DNA of 64,000 nt. It comes from Streptomyces sp. NBC_00258. GTDB taxonomy: Bacteria > Actinomycetota > Actinomycetes > Streptomycetales > Streptomycetaceae. Shown one piece after another: positions 52,738 to 60,992 of this stretch. The stretch spans positions 9,176,001 through 9,240,000 of the forward strand of contig NZ_CP108081.1 in assembly GCF_036182465.1 (NCBI RefSeq), read 5' to 3'. Made by a program: the position numbers and the translations under genes. Below the pieces are notes generated by a model. That model did no database searches. It saw only the letters and a program-made list of their open reading frames with translations, and was not told the origin of the DNA. How positions within the stretch are numbered: the first letter of the stretch is position 1; each line of letters opens with the position of its first letter.

Positions 52738-53946
52738 ATGTCTGCTTCCTCTTCCCCCTCCTCTTCCTCGAAGCTGCCGCCCTTCGATCCCGCCGATCCG
52801 CTCGGTGTCGACGACCTGCTGAGTGCGGAGGATCTGGCGATCCGGGGGACCGTGCGGGCGTGGGCGGCGGATCGGGTGCTGCCGTATGTGGCGGAGTGGT
52901 ACGAGAAGGGTGAATTGCCCGGAATCCGGGAGCTGGCGCGGGAGTTGGGGGAGATCGGCGCGCTGGGGATGTCGCTCGACGGGTACGGGTGTGCCGGGGC
53001 CTCCGCCGTGCAGTACGGCCTCGCCTGTCTGGAGCTGGAGGCCGCCGACTCGGGGATCCGGTCGCTCGTCTCCGTGCAGGGATCACTCGCGATGTACGCC
53101 ATCCACCGCTTCGGCGGCGAGGAGCAGAAGCAGACGTGGCTGCCGCGGATGGCCGCGGGTGAGGTCATCGGGTGCTTCGGGCTCACCGAGCCCGACCATG
53201 GGTCCGATCCCGGGGGCATGCGCACCTACGCCAAGCGGGACGGCTCCGACTGGGTTCTCACCGGGCGGAAGATGTGGATCACCAACGGGTCCGTGGCGGG
53301 CGTGGCCGTCGTATGGGCTCAGACCGACGATGGGATCCGTGGGTTCGTCGTGCCCACCGACCGTCCCGGGTTCTCCGCACCCGAGATCAAGCACAAGTGG
53401 TCACTGCGGGCCTCGGTCACCAGCGAGTTGGTGCTCGACGAGGTGCGGCTGCCCGCGGACGCCGTGCTGCCCGAGGTCACCGGGCTCAAGGGGCCGCTCA
53501 GCTGTCTGTCGCATGCCCGGTACGGGATCGTGTGGGGCGCGATGGGCGCCGCGCGGTCGAGTTTCGAGACGGCGGTCGAGTACGCGAAGACCCGCGAGCA
53601 GTTCGGGCGGCCCATCGGCGGCTTCCAGCTCACCCAGGCCAAACTCGCCGACATGGCGGTCGAACTGCACAAGGGGATTCTGCTCGCCCATCATCTGGGG
53701 CGGCGCATGGACGCGGGACGGCTGCGTCCCGAGCAGGTCAGCTTCGGCAAGCTCAACAACGTACGAGAAGCGATCGACATCTGCCGTACGGCGCGGACGA
53801 TTCTCGGCGCCAACGGAATCTCGCTCGAATACCCCGTGATGCGGCACGCCACGAATCTCGAGTCGGTGCTGACGTACGAAGGCACCGTCGAGATGCACCA
53901 GTTGGTACTGGGCAAGGCGCTCACCGGTCTCGACGCGTTCCGGTAG
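52738..53946 (+). CDS. Acyl-CoA dehydrogenase, glutaryl-CoA dehydrogenase-like
   Basis: A 402-residue flavoenzyme. FGLTEPDHGSDPGGMRTYAK and WVLTGRKMWITNGSVAGVAV form the FAD/substrate domain; the catalytic base is the Glu in LESVLTYEGTVEMHQLVLGK, the position used by glutaryl- and short-chain enzymes. Several stretches (IHRFGGEEQKQTWLPRMAAG, NLESVLTYEGT) resemble glutaryl-CoA dehydrogenase of lysine/tryptophan breakdown, but specificity is not proven. ATG 52738 has GGAGG nine bases upstream; GTG 52720 is disfavoured. Confidence 0.9.
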   Translation: MSASSSPSSSSKLPPFDPADPLGVDDLLSAEDLAIRGTVRAWAADRVLPYVAEWYEKGELPGIRELARELGEIGALGMSLDGYGCAGASAVQYGLACLELEAADSGIRSLVSVQGSLAMYAIHRFGGEEQKQTWLPRMAAGEVIGCFGLTEPDHGSDPGGMRTYAKRDGSDWVLTGRKMWITNGSVAGVAVVWAQTDDGIRGFVVPTDRPGFSAPEIKHKWSLRASVTSELVLDEVRLPADAVLPEVTGLKGPLSCLSHARYGIVWGAMGAARSSFETAVEYAKTREQFGRPIGGFQLTQAKLADMAVELHKGILLAHHLGRRMDAGRLRPEQVSFGKLNNVREAIDICRTARTILGANGISLEYPVMRHATNLESVLTYEGTVEMHQLVLGKALTGLDAFR

Positions 53947-53995
53947 GCGAGTTCCCACCGCGGCGCCGAGAGGCGGGTCCGGTGAGCGGCCCTGC

Positions 53996-54439
53996 TCAGC
54001 TCTGGTTGAAGAAGCCGTCCGCGCGGCGGCCGGCGGGCTCCCCGCTGACGATCTCGGTGTCGGCGGGGGTCAGCAGGAAAACCCGGTTCGACACACGCTC
54101 GATCGAGCCGCGCAGGCCGAAGATCAGGCCGGCCGCGAAGTCGACGACGCGCTTGGCGTCGGCGGCCTCCATGGCCGTGAGGTTCATGATGACGGGAACG
54201 CCGTCGCGGAAGAGCTCGCCGATGCCACGGGCGTCCCGGAAGCTGTCCGGGGTGACCGTGCCGATCCGGCGGCCCTTCTCCTCGGCCGCTTCCGACGCCA
54301 CCTTCACACGCGGATCCGTGACCCAGGCATCCCTGGCTCCGGTCTCGGATCCTTCGGCGTAATCGTCGTCGTAGTAACGCTCGTCATCGTTGTCGTCGAC
54401 GAGGCCAAGCCAGGCACTCGCCTTGCGCACCGATCCCAT
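53996..54439 (-). CDS. sflA: SepF-like protein SflA
   Basis: A 147-residue SepF-family protein. The N-terminal MGSVRKASAWLGLVDDNDDE is the amphipathic membrane-binding helix and acidic linker; the C-terminal core reads VTPDSFRDARGIGELFRDGV, PVIMNLTAMEAADAKRVVDF and GLRGSIERVSNRVFLLTPAD, the FtsZ-binding SepF fold. Streptomyces carry SepF plus two SepF-like paralogues; this one stands outside the dcw cluster and its neighbourhood fits SflA (SCO1749 in S. coelicolor), implicated in controlling FtsZ assembly and hyphal shape. ATG 54439 has GAGGAGG upstream. Confidence 0.88.
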   Translation of the reverse strand: MGSVRKASAWLGLVDDNDDERYYDDDYAEGSETGARDAWVTDPRVKVASEAAEEKGRRIGTVTPDSFRDARGIGELFRDGVPVIMNLTAMEAADAKRVVDFAAGLIFGLRGSIERVSNRVFLLTPADTEIVSGEPAGRRADGFFNQS

Positions 54440-54729
54440 GTGGACGCCTCCTCTCACAGCGGTCTTTCTTTTCTCCGCATCCCCATGGTCGTGCATGATG
54501 CGGATGTCGCGCCAAGGGGATAGACGCCGCGCGGGGGTTTCGTGACGGTACTGGTGCACAGCGAATTCGTCGAGAGGCCGCGTACCCCAAGGGTCGTGCC
54601 GTACACCGCTGCTGACTGAGAGTGAAATATGATTCTTCACGGCGGACGGGTGACGGCTGGGGCGTACGGGTGAACGGGGTGTCGGTACGATGCCGCAGCT
54701 CAACGTCGTACACACCACGGGGGATCGTC

Positions 54730-55902
54730 GTGTTCGGAATCGTCAGGCCATGCAGTCATCGGCTCGGGGAAAGCCTCAAAACCCAATGGATGGCGCATTT
54801 GTGCGGGCTGTGTCTCGCACTTCGCGGGGATCACGGACAGTTCGCACGGGTCGTCACGAACTACGACGGCTTGCTGATATCGGTTCTGACGGAGGCTCAG
54901 GCCGAGCGCGCCACGGGATGGCGGCGCACGGCGGGGCCCTGTCCATTGCGCGGAATGCGGAGCGCTTCGGTAGCCCAGGGTGAGGGAGCCCGGCTCGCGG
55001 CCGCCGTCTCACTGGTGCTCGCCTCCGCGAAGGTGCGCGACCACATGGCCGACGGGGACGGGTTGTTGGCCCGTCGGCCGGTGGCGCTCGCGGCCCGCCG
55101 GGTCGCCGCGAACTGGGGGCGGGCGGGTGCCCGTACGGGTTCCGACGTCGGCTTCGACACCGCCGTGCTGGTCGACGCCGTGGACCGGCAGGTGGGTATC
55201 GAGGCGCTCGCGGGGCTCGGCACCCCCCTGCTGACCGTCACCGAACCGACCGAGACCGCGACCGCCGCGGCCTTCGCGCACACCGCCATCCTGGCCGGAC
55301 GGCCCGGCAACGCGGAGCCGCTCGCCGAGGCAGGCCGGCTCTTCGGACGGCTCGCCCACCTCCTGGACGCCGTGGAGGACAGGGAAACTGACGCCGCGTC
55401 GGGTGCCTGGAACCCGCTGACGGCCACCGGTACCTCCCTGCCGGAGGCCCGGCGGCTCGCCGACGACGCGCTGCACGGGATACGGCTCGCGCTGCGGGAA
55501 GCAGCGTTCACGGACGCGAAGCTGGCGCACGTGCTGCTCGCCCATGAGCTGCGCAACTCGGTGGACCGTGCCTTCGGCACCTCATCCTGCTCGCACCAGG
55601 GGGCCGAGCTGTACGGGCCGCCGCCGGGTAACCCGTACGCGCCCTCCGGGCCCGGTGGCCCGCCGCCGCCTCCCGAGCCGCCACGCCGTGACCGGCGCGG
55701 ACTCCTCGCGGGCTGCGCCGTCTGGATGGGTCTGGCATGTACGTGCCAGATGTGCTGCTGCGAGTACGACGACCCGTGGAGCGGGGAGCGCAAGGAGGGC
55801 ATCTGTCGGCGGTGCGACAACTGTGACGACTGCTGCGACGGCTGTGACTGCTGCGGGAACTGCTGCGACGGGTGCGGATGCGATTGCGGCTGCAATTGCT
55901 GA
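54730..55902 (+). CDS. DUF5685-like protein with cysteine-rich C-terminus
   Basis: A 390-residue protein. The N-terminus VFGIVRPCSHRLGESLKTQW, then MAHLCGLCLALRGDHGQFAR has C and C-x2-C positions that may bind metal; the middle 220 residues are helical (FAHTAILAGRPGNAEPLAEA). After a Pro-rich hinge, the last ~70 residues contain 21 cysteines, for example CDNCDDCCDGCDCCGNCCDG. GTG 54730 is chosen because the protein family starts there and GGGGGATC precedes it. It is divergent from sflA. The Cys tail could bind several metal ions, but no function is known. Confidence 0.85.
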   Translation: MFGIVRPCSHRLGESLKTQWMAHLCGLCLALRGDHGQFARVVTNYDGLLISVLTEAQAERATGWRRTAGPCPLRGMRSASVAQGEGARLAAAVSLVLASAKVRDHMADGDGLLARRPVALAARRVAANWGRAGARTGSDVGFDTAVLVDAVDRQVGIEALAGLGTPLLTVTEPTETATAAAFAHTAILAGRPGNAEPLAEAGRLFGRLAHLLDAVEDRETDAASGAWNPLTATGTSLPEARRLADDALHGIRLALREAAFTDAKLAHVLLAHELRNSVDRAFGTSSCSHQGAELYGPPPGNPYAPSGPGGPPPPPEPPRRDRRGLLAGCAVWMGLACTCQMCCCEYDDPWSGERKEGICRRCDNCDDCCDGCDCCGNCCDGCGCDCGCNC

Positions 55903-55903
55903 C

Positions 55904-55977
55904 CCGCCTGTTCGTCACCGTCAGGCACGACGGCCTGGGGCCTGACGGTCTCGGGCCCGACGGTGACGAACAGGCGG
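55904..55977. terminator. Long inverted repeat between convergent genes
   Basis: CCGCCTGTTCGTCACCGTC (55904-55922) and GACGGTGACGAACAGGCGG (55959-55977) form a perfect 19-bp stem, with the inner GGCCTGGGGCC able to pair within the loop, followed by TTT on the plus strand. It lies between the Cys-rich gene and the convergent binding-protein gene. Confidence 0.8.
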
Positions 55978-55996
55978 TTTCAGGCCCGACGGCCGG

Positions 55997-56944
55997 TCAG
56001 TTCTTGAGCTCCGGCGGTGAGATCTCCGACTTCCCGATCGCCGAGCCGGTCGTGCCCCACTTCTTGAGGATCCGGTCGTACGTCCCGTCCGCGATGAGCT
56101 TGTTCACCGCGGCCTGGAACGCGGGGGCCAGTTTCGTGCCCTTCTTGAAGGCGAAGCCGACGTCGAGACGGTGGAACTCGTTGAGGAACTTCAGCCCTTC
56201 CTGCTGGGCGACGGCGTAGCGCAGCCCGTTGATGGTGCTCATCACGATGTCGCTGCGGCCCTGCTGGAGCGAGGACCAGACGGCGCCCTGCTCGTTGTAG
56301 GTCTGCACCTTGTACGGCCTCTTGCCGGCGTCGGAGCAGACGTGCCTGTTCTCCTCCAGCGTGGCCTCGAAGGTGGTGCCGGCCCCGGTCGCGACGTTCA
56401 GGCCGCACAGCTGGGTCAGGTCGGTGACCTTGTCCAGCTTGCTGTCCTCACGGGTGGCGAAGCCCTGGCCGTCGTTGATGTAGGTCACGAAGTCGATGGT
56501 TCTGCGGCGCTCGTCGGTGACTCCGAAGTTGCCGACGCCGACGTCGTACTTCCCGCTGTCGAGCGCAGGGAGGATCGCCTCGAAGCTCGCGGCCTCACGC
56601 TTCAGTTCGATGCCGAGGACCTTCGCGACGGCGGCCGCGAAGTCGACGTCCTGGCCCGCCAGGGTCTTGCCGTCCTCCAGATAACCGGTGCCGGGCGGTG
56701 TGCCGCCGACGCTGACGGCGAGGGCGAGCGAGCCGGTGCCGGCGGGGAGCAGCTTCGCGGCGGAGGCATCCGTTCTGAGGGACGAGACGACGTCCGTCGT
56801 CGGGATCTTCTGGGACGCGGCCGCGGCCTGGGTGTCACTTCCGCCGTCGGTGCCGGATCCGCATGCGGTGAGCAGCAGCGCCGCGGAAGTGATCAGGGCG
56901 AACGGGATGAAAAGGGCACGGCGGGGCCGTGAGGACGTACTCAT
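55997..56944 (-). CDS. Amino acid ABC transporter substrate-binding lipoprotein
   Basis: A 315-residue type II binding protein. The signal IPFALITSAALLLTACGSGT ends in the lipobox LTAC. The mature protein has SVGGTPPGTGYLEDGKTLAG, QDVDFAAAVAKVLGIELKRE and VGVGNFGVTDERRRTIDFVT, the polar amino acid/glutamine-binding family pattern. It is expressed from a long leader that encodes a Cys-ending peptide, implying control by cysteine supply and a sulfur amino acid ligand (cystine or methionine type). The permeases and ATPase are in the divergent operon from 57438. ATG 56944 is the start. Confidence 0.9.
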   Translation of the reverse strand: MSTSSRPRRALFIPFALITSAALLLTACGSGTDGGSDTQAAAASQKIPTTDVVSSLRTDASAAKLLPAGTGSLALAVSVGGTPPGTGYLEDGKTLAGQDVDFAAAVAKVLGIELKREAASFEAILPALDSGKYDVGVGNFGVTDERRRTIDFVTYINDGQGFATREDSKLDKVTDLTQLCGLNVATGAGTTFEATLEENRHVCSDAGKRPYKVQTYNEQGAVWSSLQQGRSDIVMSTINGLRYAVAQQEGLKFLNEFHRLDVGFAFKKGTKLAPAFQAAVNKLIADGTYDRILKKWGTTGSAIGKSEISPPELKN

Positions 56945-57094
56945 GGCGTGCGGATCTCCTGGACAGAGGAGTGACTCTCCCGGCGAGGACAGCGGACGGG
57001 AGAGGAAGCGACGAGGAAGGAAACGGGGAGCTGGGAAGCGCGAGGGGAGGGGTGCGCGTGTGAAGGCGTGGAGAAAGGTGGGGAAACGCAGAAG

Positions 57095-57121
57095 GCGCCC
57101 GCCCATGAAGGGCTCGGGCGC
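57095..57121 (-). promoter_or_regulatory. Attenuator-type hairpin after the leader peptide
   Basis: Read on the minus strand, GCGCCCG (57121-57115) pairs with CGGGCGC (57101-57095) and the sequence continues CTTCTGCGTTTCCCC. The hairpin starts 13 nt after the leader-peptide stop codon and well before the binding-protein start at 56944, the layout of a transcription attenuator. Confidence 0.5.
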
Positions 57122-57134
57122 GCAGGGGGTCAGC

Positions 57135-57206
57135 TCAACAGGAAGAGGACCACACTCGACCGAAGTCGATGTGGGAGCGCTTGACCAGCCACTGCTGCGG
57201 ATGCAT
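57135..57206 (-). CDS. Cysteine/sulfur-type leader peptide
   Basis: A 23-residue ORF: MHPQQWLVKRSHIDFGRVWS then SSC and stop. It matches the pattern R-x0-1-H-[IV]-D-x2-R-x2-S-x2-C shared by short actinobacterial leader peptides found before sulfur/cysteine transport and biosynthesis genes (here with an extra Ser in KRSH). The only Cys codon is the last sense codon, where stalling would sense cysteinyl-tRNA. No ribosome site precedes the ATG; the promoter at 57214-57242 would start the transcript on this ATG, a leaderless mRNA. Confidence 0.72.
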   Translation of the reverse strand: MHPQQWLVKRSHIDFGRVWSSSC

Positions 57207-57213
57207 GAGAGCA

Positions 57214-57242
57214 AGTGGAACAGGCATCCGGTTTGGCGTCAA
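57214..57242 (-). promoter_or_regulatory. Promoter for leader peptide and binding-protein gene
   Basis: On the minus strand TTGACG (57242-57237), a 17-nt spacer and TCCACT (57219-57214) form a sigma-70-type promoter; seven bases later lies the ATG of the leader peptide at 57206. The -35 region overlaps the inverted repeat CGTCA-AC-TGACG (57237-57248), which could also bind a repressor. Confidence 0.6.
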
Positions 57243-57437
57243 CTGACGTGAGACGTACGGCTCACAGGGTGGACAGCCTTGACAGCGAGGGGAAACGCAC
57301 CCGTACTCTCGGTGGACGGCCCTGCTGAGGGGCTCGGCCGTGCACGCCGTACGACGCCCCGGTGGCGTCCGCGTGTTCCGCGTGACCTGTGTGAAGGCAC
57401 CACCCGTGTTCGACTCGACGTATCACGGAGCCTTCGA
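57243..57437 (+). promoter_or_regulatory. Promoter region of the permease operon
   Basis: TTGACA (57279-57284), a 17-nt spacer and CGTACT (57302-57307) is a plausible plus-strand promoter, placing the transcript start near 57314 and leaving a 120-nt leader before ATG 57438. No matching Cys-type leader peptide was found in this leader. Confidence 0.45.
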
Positions 57438-58283
57438 ATGTCCTCGCACACCCTTGTCAAGGTGGCCGCGCCCGAAGACGCGGTTCCCCACCGCATCGTT
57501 CCGAGACGCCGCCCCGGCCAGTGGGCCGCCGCCGGCATCGTTCTGGTCCTGTTCGGGCTCGCCGTCAACTCCGTTGTGCGCAACGAGGCGTTCCAGTGGG
57601 ACGTCGTCGGTGACTACTTCACGTCCGCCTCGGTTCTGCGCGGCCTCTGGCTCACCCTCTGGCTGACCGCGCTCGTCATGGCGCTCGGCTTCGCCCTCGG
57701 CGCGCTGCTTGCCGCGTTCCGGCTCTCCGCCAACCCCGTTCTGCGCGCGGTGAGCTGGGGATACGTCTGGCTCTTCCGGTCGATGCCGATCCTGGTGCAG
57801 CTGCTGTTCTGGTTCAACATCGGGGCGCTCTACCCGACGATCCTCGGGGTCAGGACCGTCAACCTGCTCGGGCCGGTCACGGTCGCGATCATCGGACTCA
57901 CCCTGCACGAGGCCGCGTACGCCGCCGAGGTGGTCCGCGGTGGGATCCTCTCCGTCGACCGGGGCCAGATCGAGGCCGCGGAGGCGCTCGGGCTGAGCCG
58001 TTGGCGCCGCTGGTGGAGGATCGTGCTGCCGCAGGCCATGCGCTCCATCGTGCCGCCCGCCGGGAACATGCTGATCGGCACGCTCAAGGGCACCTCGATC
58101 GTCAGCGTGATCGCCGTGCAGGACCTGCTCTACTCCGTGCAGCTCGTCTACCACCGCACCTACCAGGTCATCCCGCTCCTGATGGTGGCCACGCTCTGGT
58201 ACGTCGTCGTCACCTCGGTGCTCAGCGTCGGCCAGCACTACGTCGAGCGGCACTACGCGCGCGGGTCGGAGCGCACGCGATGA
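57438..58283 (+). CDS. Polar amino acid ABC transporter permease (HisM-type)
   Basis: A 281-residue permease with about five helices. It has the HisMQ pattern LWLTLWLTALVMALGFALGA, VWLFRSMPILVQLLFWFNIG, and the EAA loop AAEALGLSRWRRWWRIVLPQ followed by AMRSIVPPAGNMLIGTLKGT. ATG 58438 would be internal; ATG 57438 has GGAG seven bases upstream. It is the first gene of an operon with an FAD protein, a second permease, an ATPase and a second binding protein, and divergent from the leader/binding-protein unit. Confidence 0.92.
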   Translation: MSSHTLVKVAAPEDAVPHRIVPRRRPGQWAAAGIVLVLFGLAVNSVVRNEAFQWDVVGDYFTSASVLRGLWLTLWLTALVMALGFALGALLAAFRLSANPVLRAVSWGYVWLFRSMPILVQLLFWFNIGALYPTILGVRTVNLLGPVTVAIIGLTLHEAAYAAEVVRGGILSVDRGQIEAAEALGLSRWRRWWRIVLPQAMRSIVPPAGNMLIGTLKGTSIVSVIAVQDLLYSVQLVYHRTYQVIPLLMVATLWYVVVTSVLSVGQHYVERHYARGSERTR

Positions 58284-60067
58284 GCCGGGTCGCTGTACGT
58301 CCCTCGCTGGTGATCGTGGGAGCCGGGCCGCGGGGGACCGGACTCCTTGAGCGGATCGCCGCCAACGCGCCCGATCTGTACGGGAGTTCGGAGGGGCTCG
58401 ACATCCATCTCGTCGACCCCCATCCGCCGGGCGGCGGCCGTATCTGGCGCGAGGCGCAGTCACCGCTGCTGTGGATGAACTCCGAGGCCCAGGACGTCAC
58501 GATGTTCACCGACGAGACGGTCGACATGGCCGGGCCGGTGCGCGAGGGCCCCACGCTGCACGAGTGGGCCGCACTCGACGGACGCGTCTTCGCGGACCGG
58601 CAACGGCAGGGCACGTACATGCGCTGGGTCTACGAGCAGACCGTCGCCGCGCTCCCGCCGGGCATCCGCGTCCACCATCACGCCCGCCGCGCCCTGCGGG
58701 TCGTCGGTCCGCGCGAAGGGCGCCAGCAGGTGTGGCTGGAGGGCCGGCCGCGCCCGCTCCTTGCCGACCTGGTCGTCCTCACACTCGGCCATCTCGACGC
58801 GGAACTCGACGAGGAACAGCGCGAGTTGGCCGCGTACGCCCGCGCCCACGACCTCGTCCACCTGCCGCCGGACTTCACCGCCGACAGCGACCTGTCCGCC
58901 CTCGCGCCCGGCGAACCGGTGCTCGTGCGCGGCTTCGGGCTCGCCTTCGTCGACCTGATGGTGCTGCTCACCGAAGGGCGCGGCGGGCGCTACGAGACGG
59001 GCACGGACGGGGAGTTGACGTACCGGGCGTCCGGGCGCGAGCCCGTGCTGCACGTCGGGTCGCGGCGCGGAGTCCCGTACCACTCGAAGATCGGCTACGA
59101 CTGGACCGGTGAACGGCCGCCGCTGCCACGGTTCTTCGGGCCGGGCGAGGTGGACGCACTGCTCGCGCGCCCCGGCGGCTTCGACTTCCGGCGGGACGTG
59201 TGGCCGCTCGTCGAGAAGGAACTGGGCTTCGCGCACTACCACCGGCTCTTCACGGCACACACCGAGCGCACGGACATGGCCTGGACGGACTTCGAGGAGA
59301 AGTACGCGGCCGGTGACAGCGCCGAGATCCAGGCCCTGGTCGCCTCGGCCGTGCCCGACACCGCCGACCGGTTCGACCCGGCCGCGCTCGACCATCCGCT
59401 GGACGGGGTGCGTCATGCCTCGTACGACGCACTCCAGGACGGCCTGCGGGCCTACATCGAAGGAGATCTGACCCGGCGTCACGACTCCTCGCACAGCGCG
59501 GACATGGCGGTCTTCCTCGGACTCCTGTCCGTCTACGGGCAGTTGGTGCGGCTCGGTGACATCGGGGCCTGGTGGCACGGCTTCTTCAGCTACCTGGCGT
59601 CGGGGCCGCCCGGACCGCGGCTGAGGCAGATGCTCGCCCTGTCCCGGGCGGGGGTGCTCAGGTTCCTGGGCGCCGGCATGACCGTGTCGGCCGCGGACGG
59701 CGTCTTCCGGGCCGGGAGCGCAGGCGTGCCGGGGGAGTACGTCGAGGCCAGGGCGCTCGTCGAGGCGCGGCTGCCGCATCCCACGGTCGAGCGCACGCGC
59801 GACTCGCTGCTGCGCGAGCTGTACGCCGAGGGGGCCGCGGCGACGCCCGAGGGGCTGCTCGCCGTGGACCCCGCCGACGGGCGTGTCCTCGACCGCTCAG
59901 GTGCCCCGCATCCGCGGCGTTTCGCGCTCGGACCGCACACCGACGCCCGGGGCTCCGGCGCGTTCACCCGGCCGCGCACCGGAGGGCCCGCCTTCCGGCA
60001 GAACGACGCAACGGCGCGCGCCGCGCTGGCCTTTCTGCGCGCGCTGTCCTGTAGCGAAGCCGCATAG
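58280..60067 (+). CDS. FAD/NAD(P)-binding protein (NAD_binding_9 type)
   Basis: A 595-residue flavoprotein-like enzyme. The N-terminal dinucleotide-binding fold starts SLVIVGAGPRGTGLLERIAA and continues IHLVDPHPPGGGRIWREAQS; further conserved parts are MNSEAQDVTMFTDETVDMAG and DLVVLTLGHLDAELDEEQRE. These match the FAD-NAD(P)-binding family found near amino acid transporters and siderophore genes. The start overlaps the first permease stop (ATGA). Being inside the transport operon suggests it acts on the imported compound, perhaps by oxidation, but substrate and activity are unknown. Confidence 0.85.
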   Translation: MSRVAVRPSLVIVGAGPRGTGLLERIAANAPDLYGSSEGLDIHLVDPHPPGGGRIWREAQSPLLWMNSEAQDVTMFTDETVDMAGPVREGPTLHEWAALDGRVFADRQRQGTYMRWVYEQTVAALPPGIRVHHHARRALRVVGPREGRQQVWLEGRPRPLLADLVVLTLGHLDAELDEEQRELAAYARAHDLVHLPPDFTADSDLSALAPGEPVLVRGFGLAFVDLMVLLTEGRGGRYETGTDGELTYRASGREPVLHVGSRRGVPYHSKIGYDWTGERPPLPRFFGPGEVDALLARPGGFDFRRDVWPLVEKELGFAHYHRLFTAHTERTDMAWTDFEEKYAAGDSAEIQALVASAVPDTADRFDPAALDHPLDGVRHASYDALQDGLRAYIEGDLTRRHDSSHSADMAVFLGLLSVYGQLVRLGDIGAWWHGFFSYLASGPPGPRLRQMLALSRAGVLRFLGAGMTVSAADGVFRAGSAGVPGEYVEARALVEARLPHPTVERTRDSLLRELYAEGAAATPEGLLAVDPADGRVLDRSGAPHPRRFALGPHTDARGSGAFTRPRTGGPAFRQNDATARAALAFLRALSCSEAA

Positions 60068-60110
60068 CCCTTCCGTACCCCCGCTCACCTCCTTCGCCCA
60101 GAGGACTCCC

Positions 60111-60992
60111 ATGTCGCTGACCAGTGATCCACCCCTTGCCAGAACATCCGCCGAGCCCGAGGACTACGGCGCGCTCAAGGTCGTGCCCGTGCGCCATCCC
60201 TGGCGCTGGGTCGCGGTGACCGTGACCGCCGTGCTGCTCGCCCAGTTCGTCCATGGGCTCGCCACCAACTCCGGCTGGGAGTGGGAGGTGTTCGCGGAGT
60301 TCTTCACCGCGGAGGTGATCCTCAAGGCGGTCTGGGTGACGCTGCAACTCACCTTCTACGGAACGGCGTTGGGCTTCGCGCTCGGCATCGTCCTCGCCTT
60401 CATGCGGCTGTCGGCCAGCCCGTTCCTGAAGGCCGTCTCCTTCGCGTACATCTGGGCCTTCCGGTCGATCCCGCTGATCGTGCAGCTGTTGTTCTGGTTC
60501 AACCTCGCCTATCTCTACAAGGAGTTGGAGTTCGGCATCCCGTTCGGGCCCGGCTTCATCTCCTTCGACACGATGGGTCTGGTCGGCGCGATGAGCGCGG
60601 CCGTGCTGGGGCTGGCCCTGCACCAGGCCGCGTACGCCGCGGAGATCGTGCGCGGCGGCGTGCTGTCCGTCGACAGCGGGCAGCTGGAGGCGGCCGCCGC
60701 GCTCGGTATCCCCAGGCTGCGGCAGATCCGGCGGATCGTGCTGCCGCAGGCGATGCGCTCGATCCTGCCGAACGCCGCCAACGAGGTGATCTCCCTCTTC
60801 AAGGGCACCTCGATCGTCTCCGTCATGGCGATCGGTGAACTCTTCTACCAGGTCCAGGTCATCTACGGACGCAACGGCCGGGTCGTACCGCTGCTCATGG
60901 TCGCGACCGCCTGGTACATCCTCCTGACCACCGCGCTGTCGGTCCTCCAGCACTACGTCGAACGACACTTCGCGAAGGGAAGCACCCGATGA
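60111..60992 (+). CDS. Second polar amino acid ABC transporter permease
   Basis: A 293-residue permease with about five to six helices and the same fold as the first: VWVTLQLTFYGTALGFALGI, IWAFRSIPLIVQLLFWFNLA and the EAA loop AAAALGIPRLRQIRRIVLPQ, then AMRSILPNAANEVISLFKGT. ATG 60111 has GAGGA seven bases upstream. It is 43 bp after the FAD gene, and its stop overlaps the ATPase start. The two permeases are paralogues that likely form a heterodimer. Confidence 0.92.
   Translation: MSLTSDPPLARTSAEPEDYGALKVVPVRHPWRWVAVTVTAVLLAQFVHGLATNSGWEWEVFAEFFTAEVILKAVWVTLQLTFYGTALGFALGIVLAFMRLSASPFLKAVSFAYIWAFRSIPLIVQLLFWFNLAYLYKELEFGIPFGPGFISFDTMGLVGAMSAAVLGLALHQAAYAAEIVRGGVLSVDSGQLEAAAALGIPRLRQIRRIVLPQAMRSILPNAANEVISLFKGTSIVSVMAIGELFYQVQVIYGRNGRVVPLLMVATAWYILLTTALSVLQHYVERHFAKGSTR

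Noticed and set aside
57279..57437. Longer N-terminus for the first permease and a possible leader ORF from GTG 57340
   Set aside because: The upstream segment contains the putative promoter, lacks hydrophobic sequence, and the 57340 frame does not show the Cys leader-peptide pattern.
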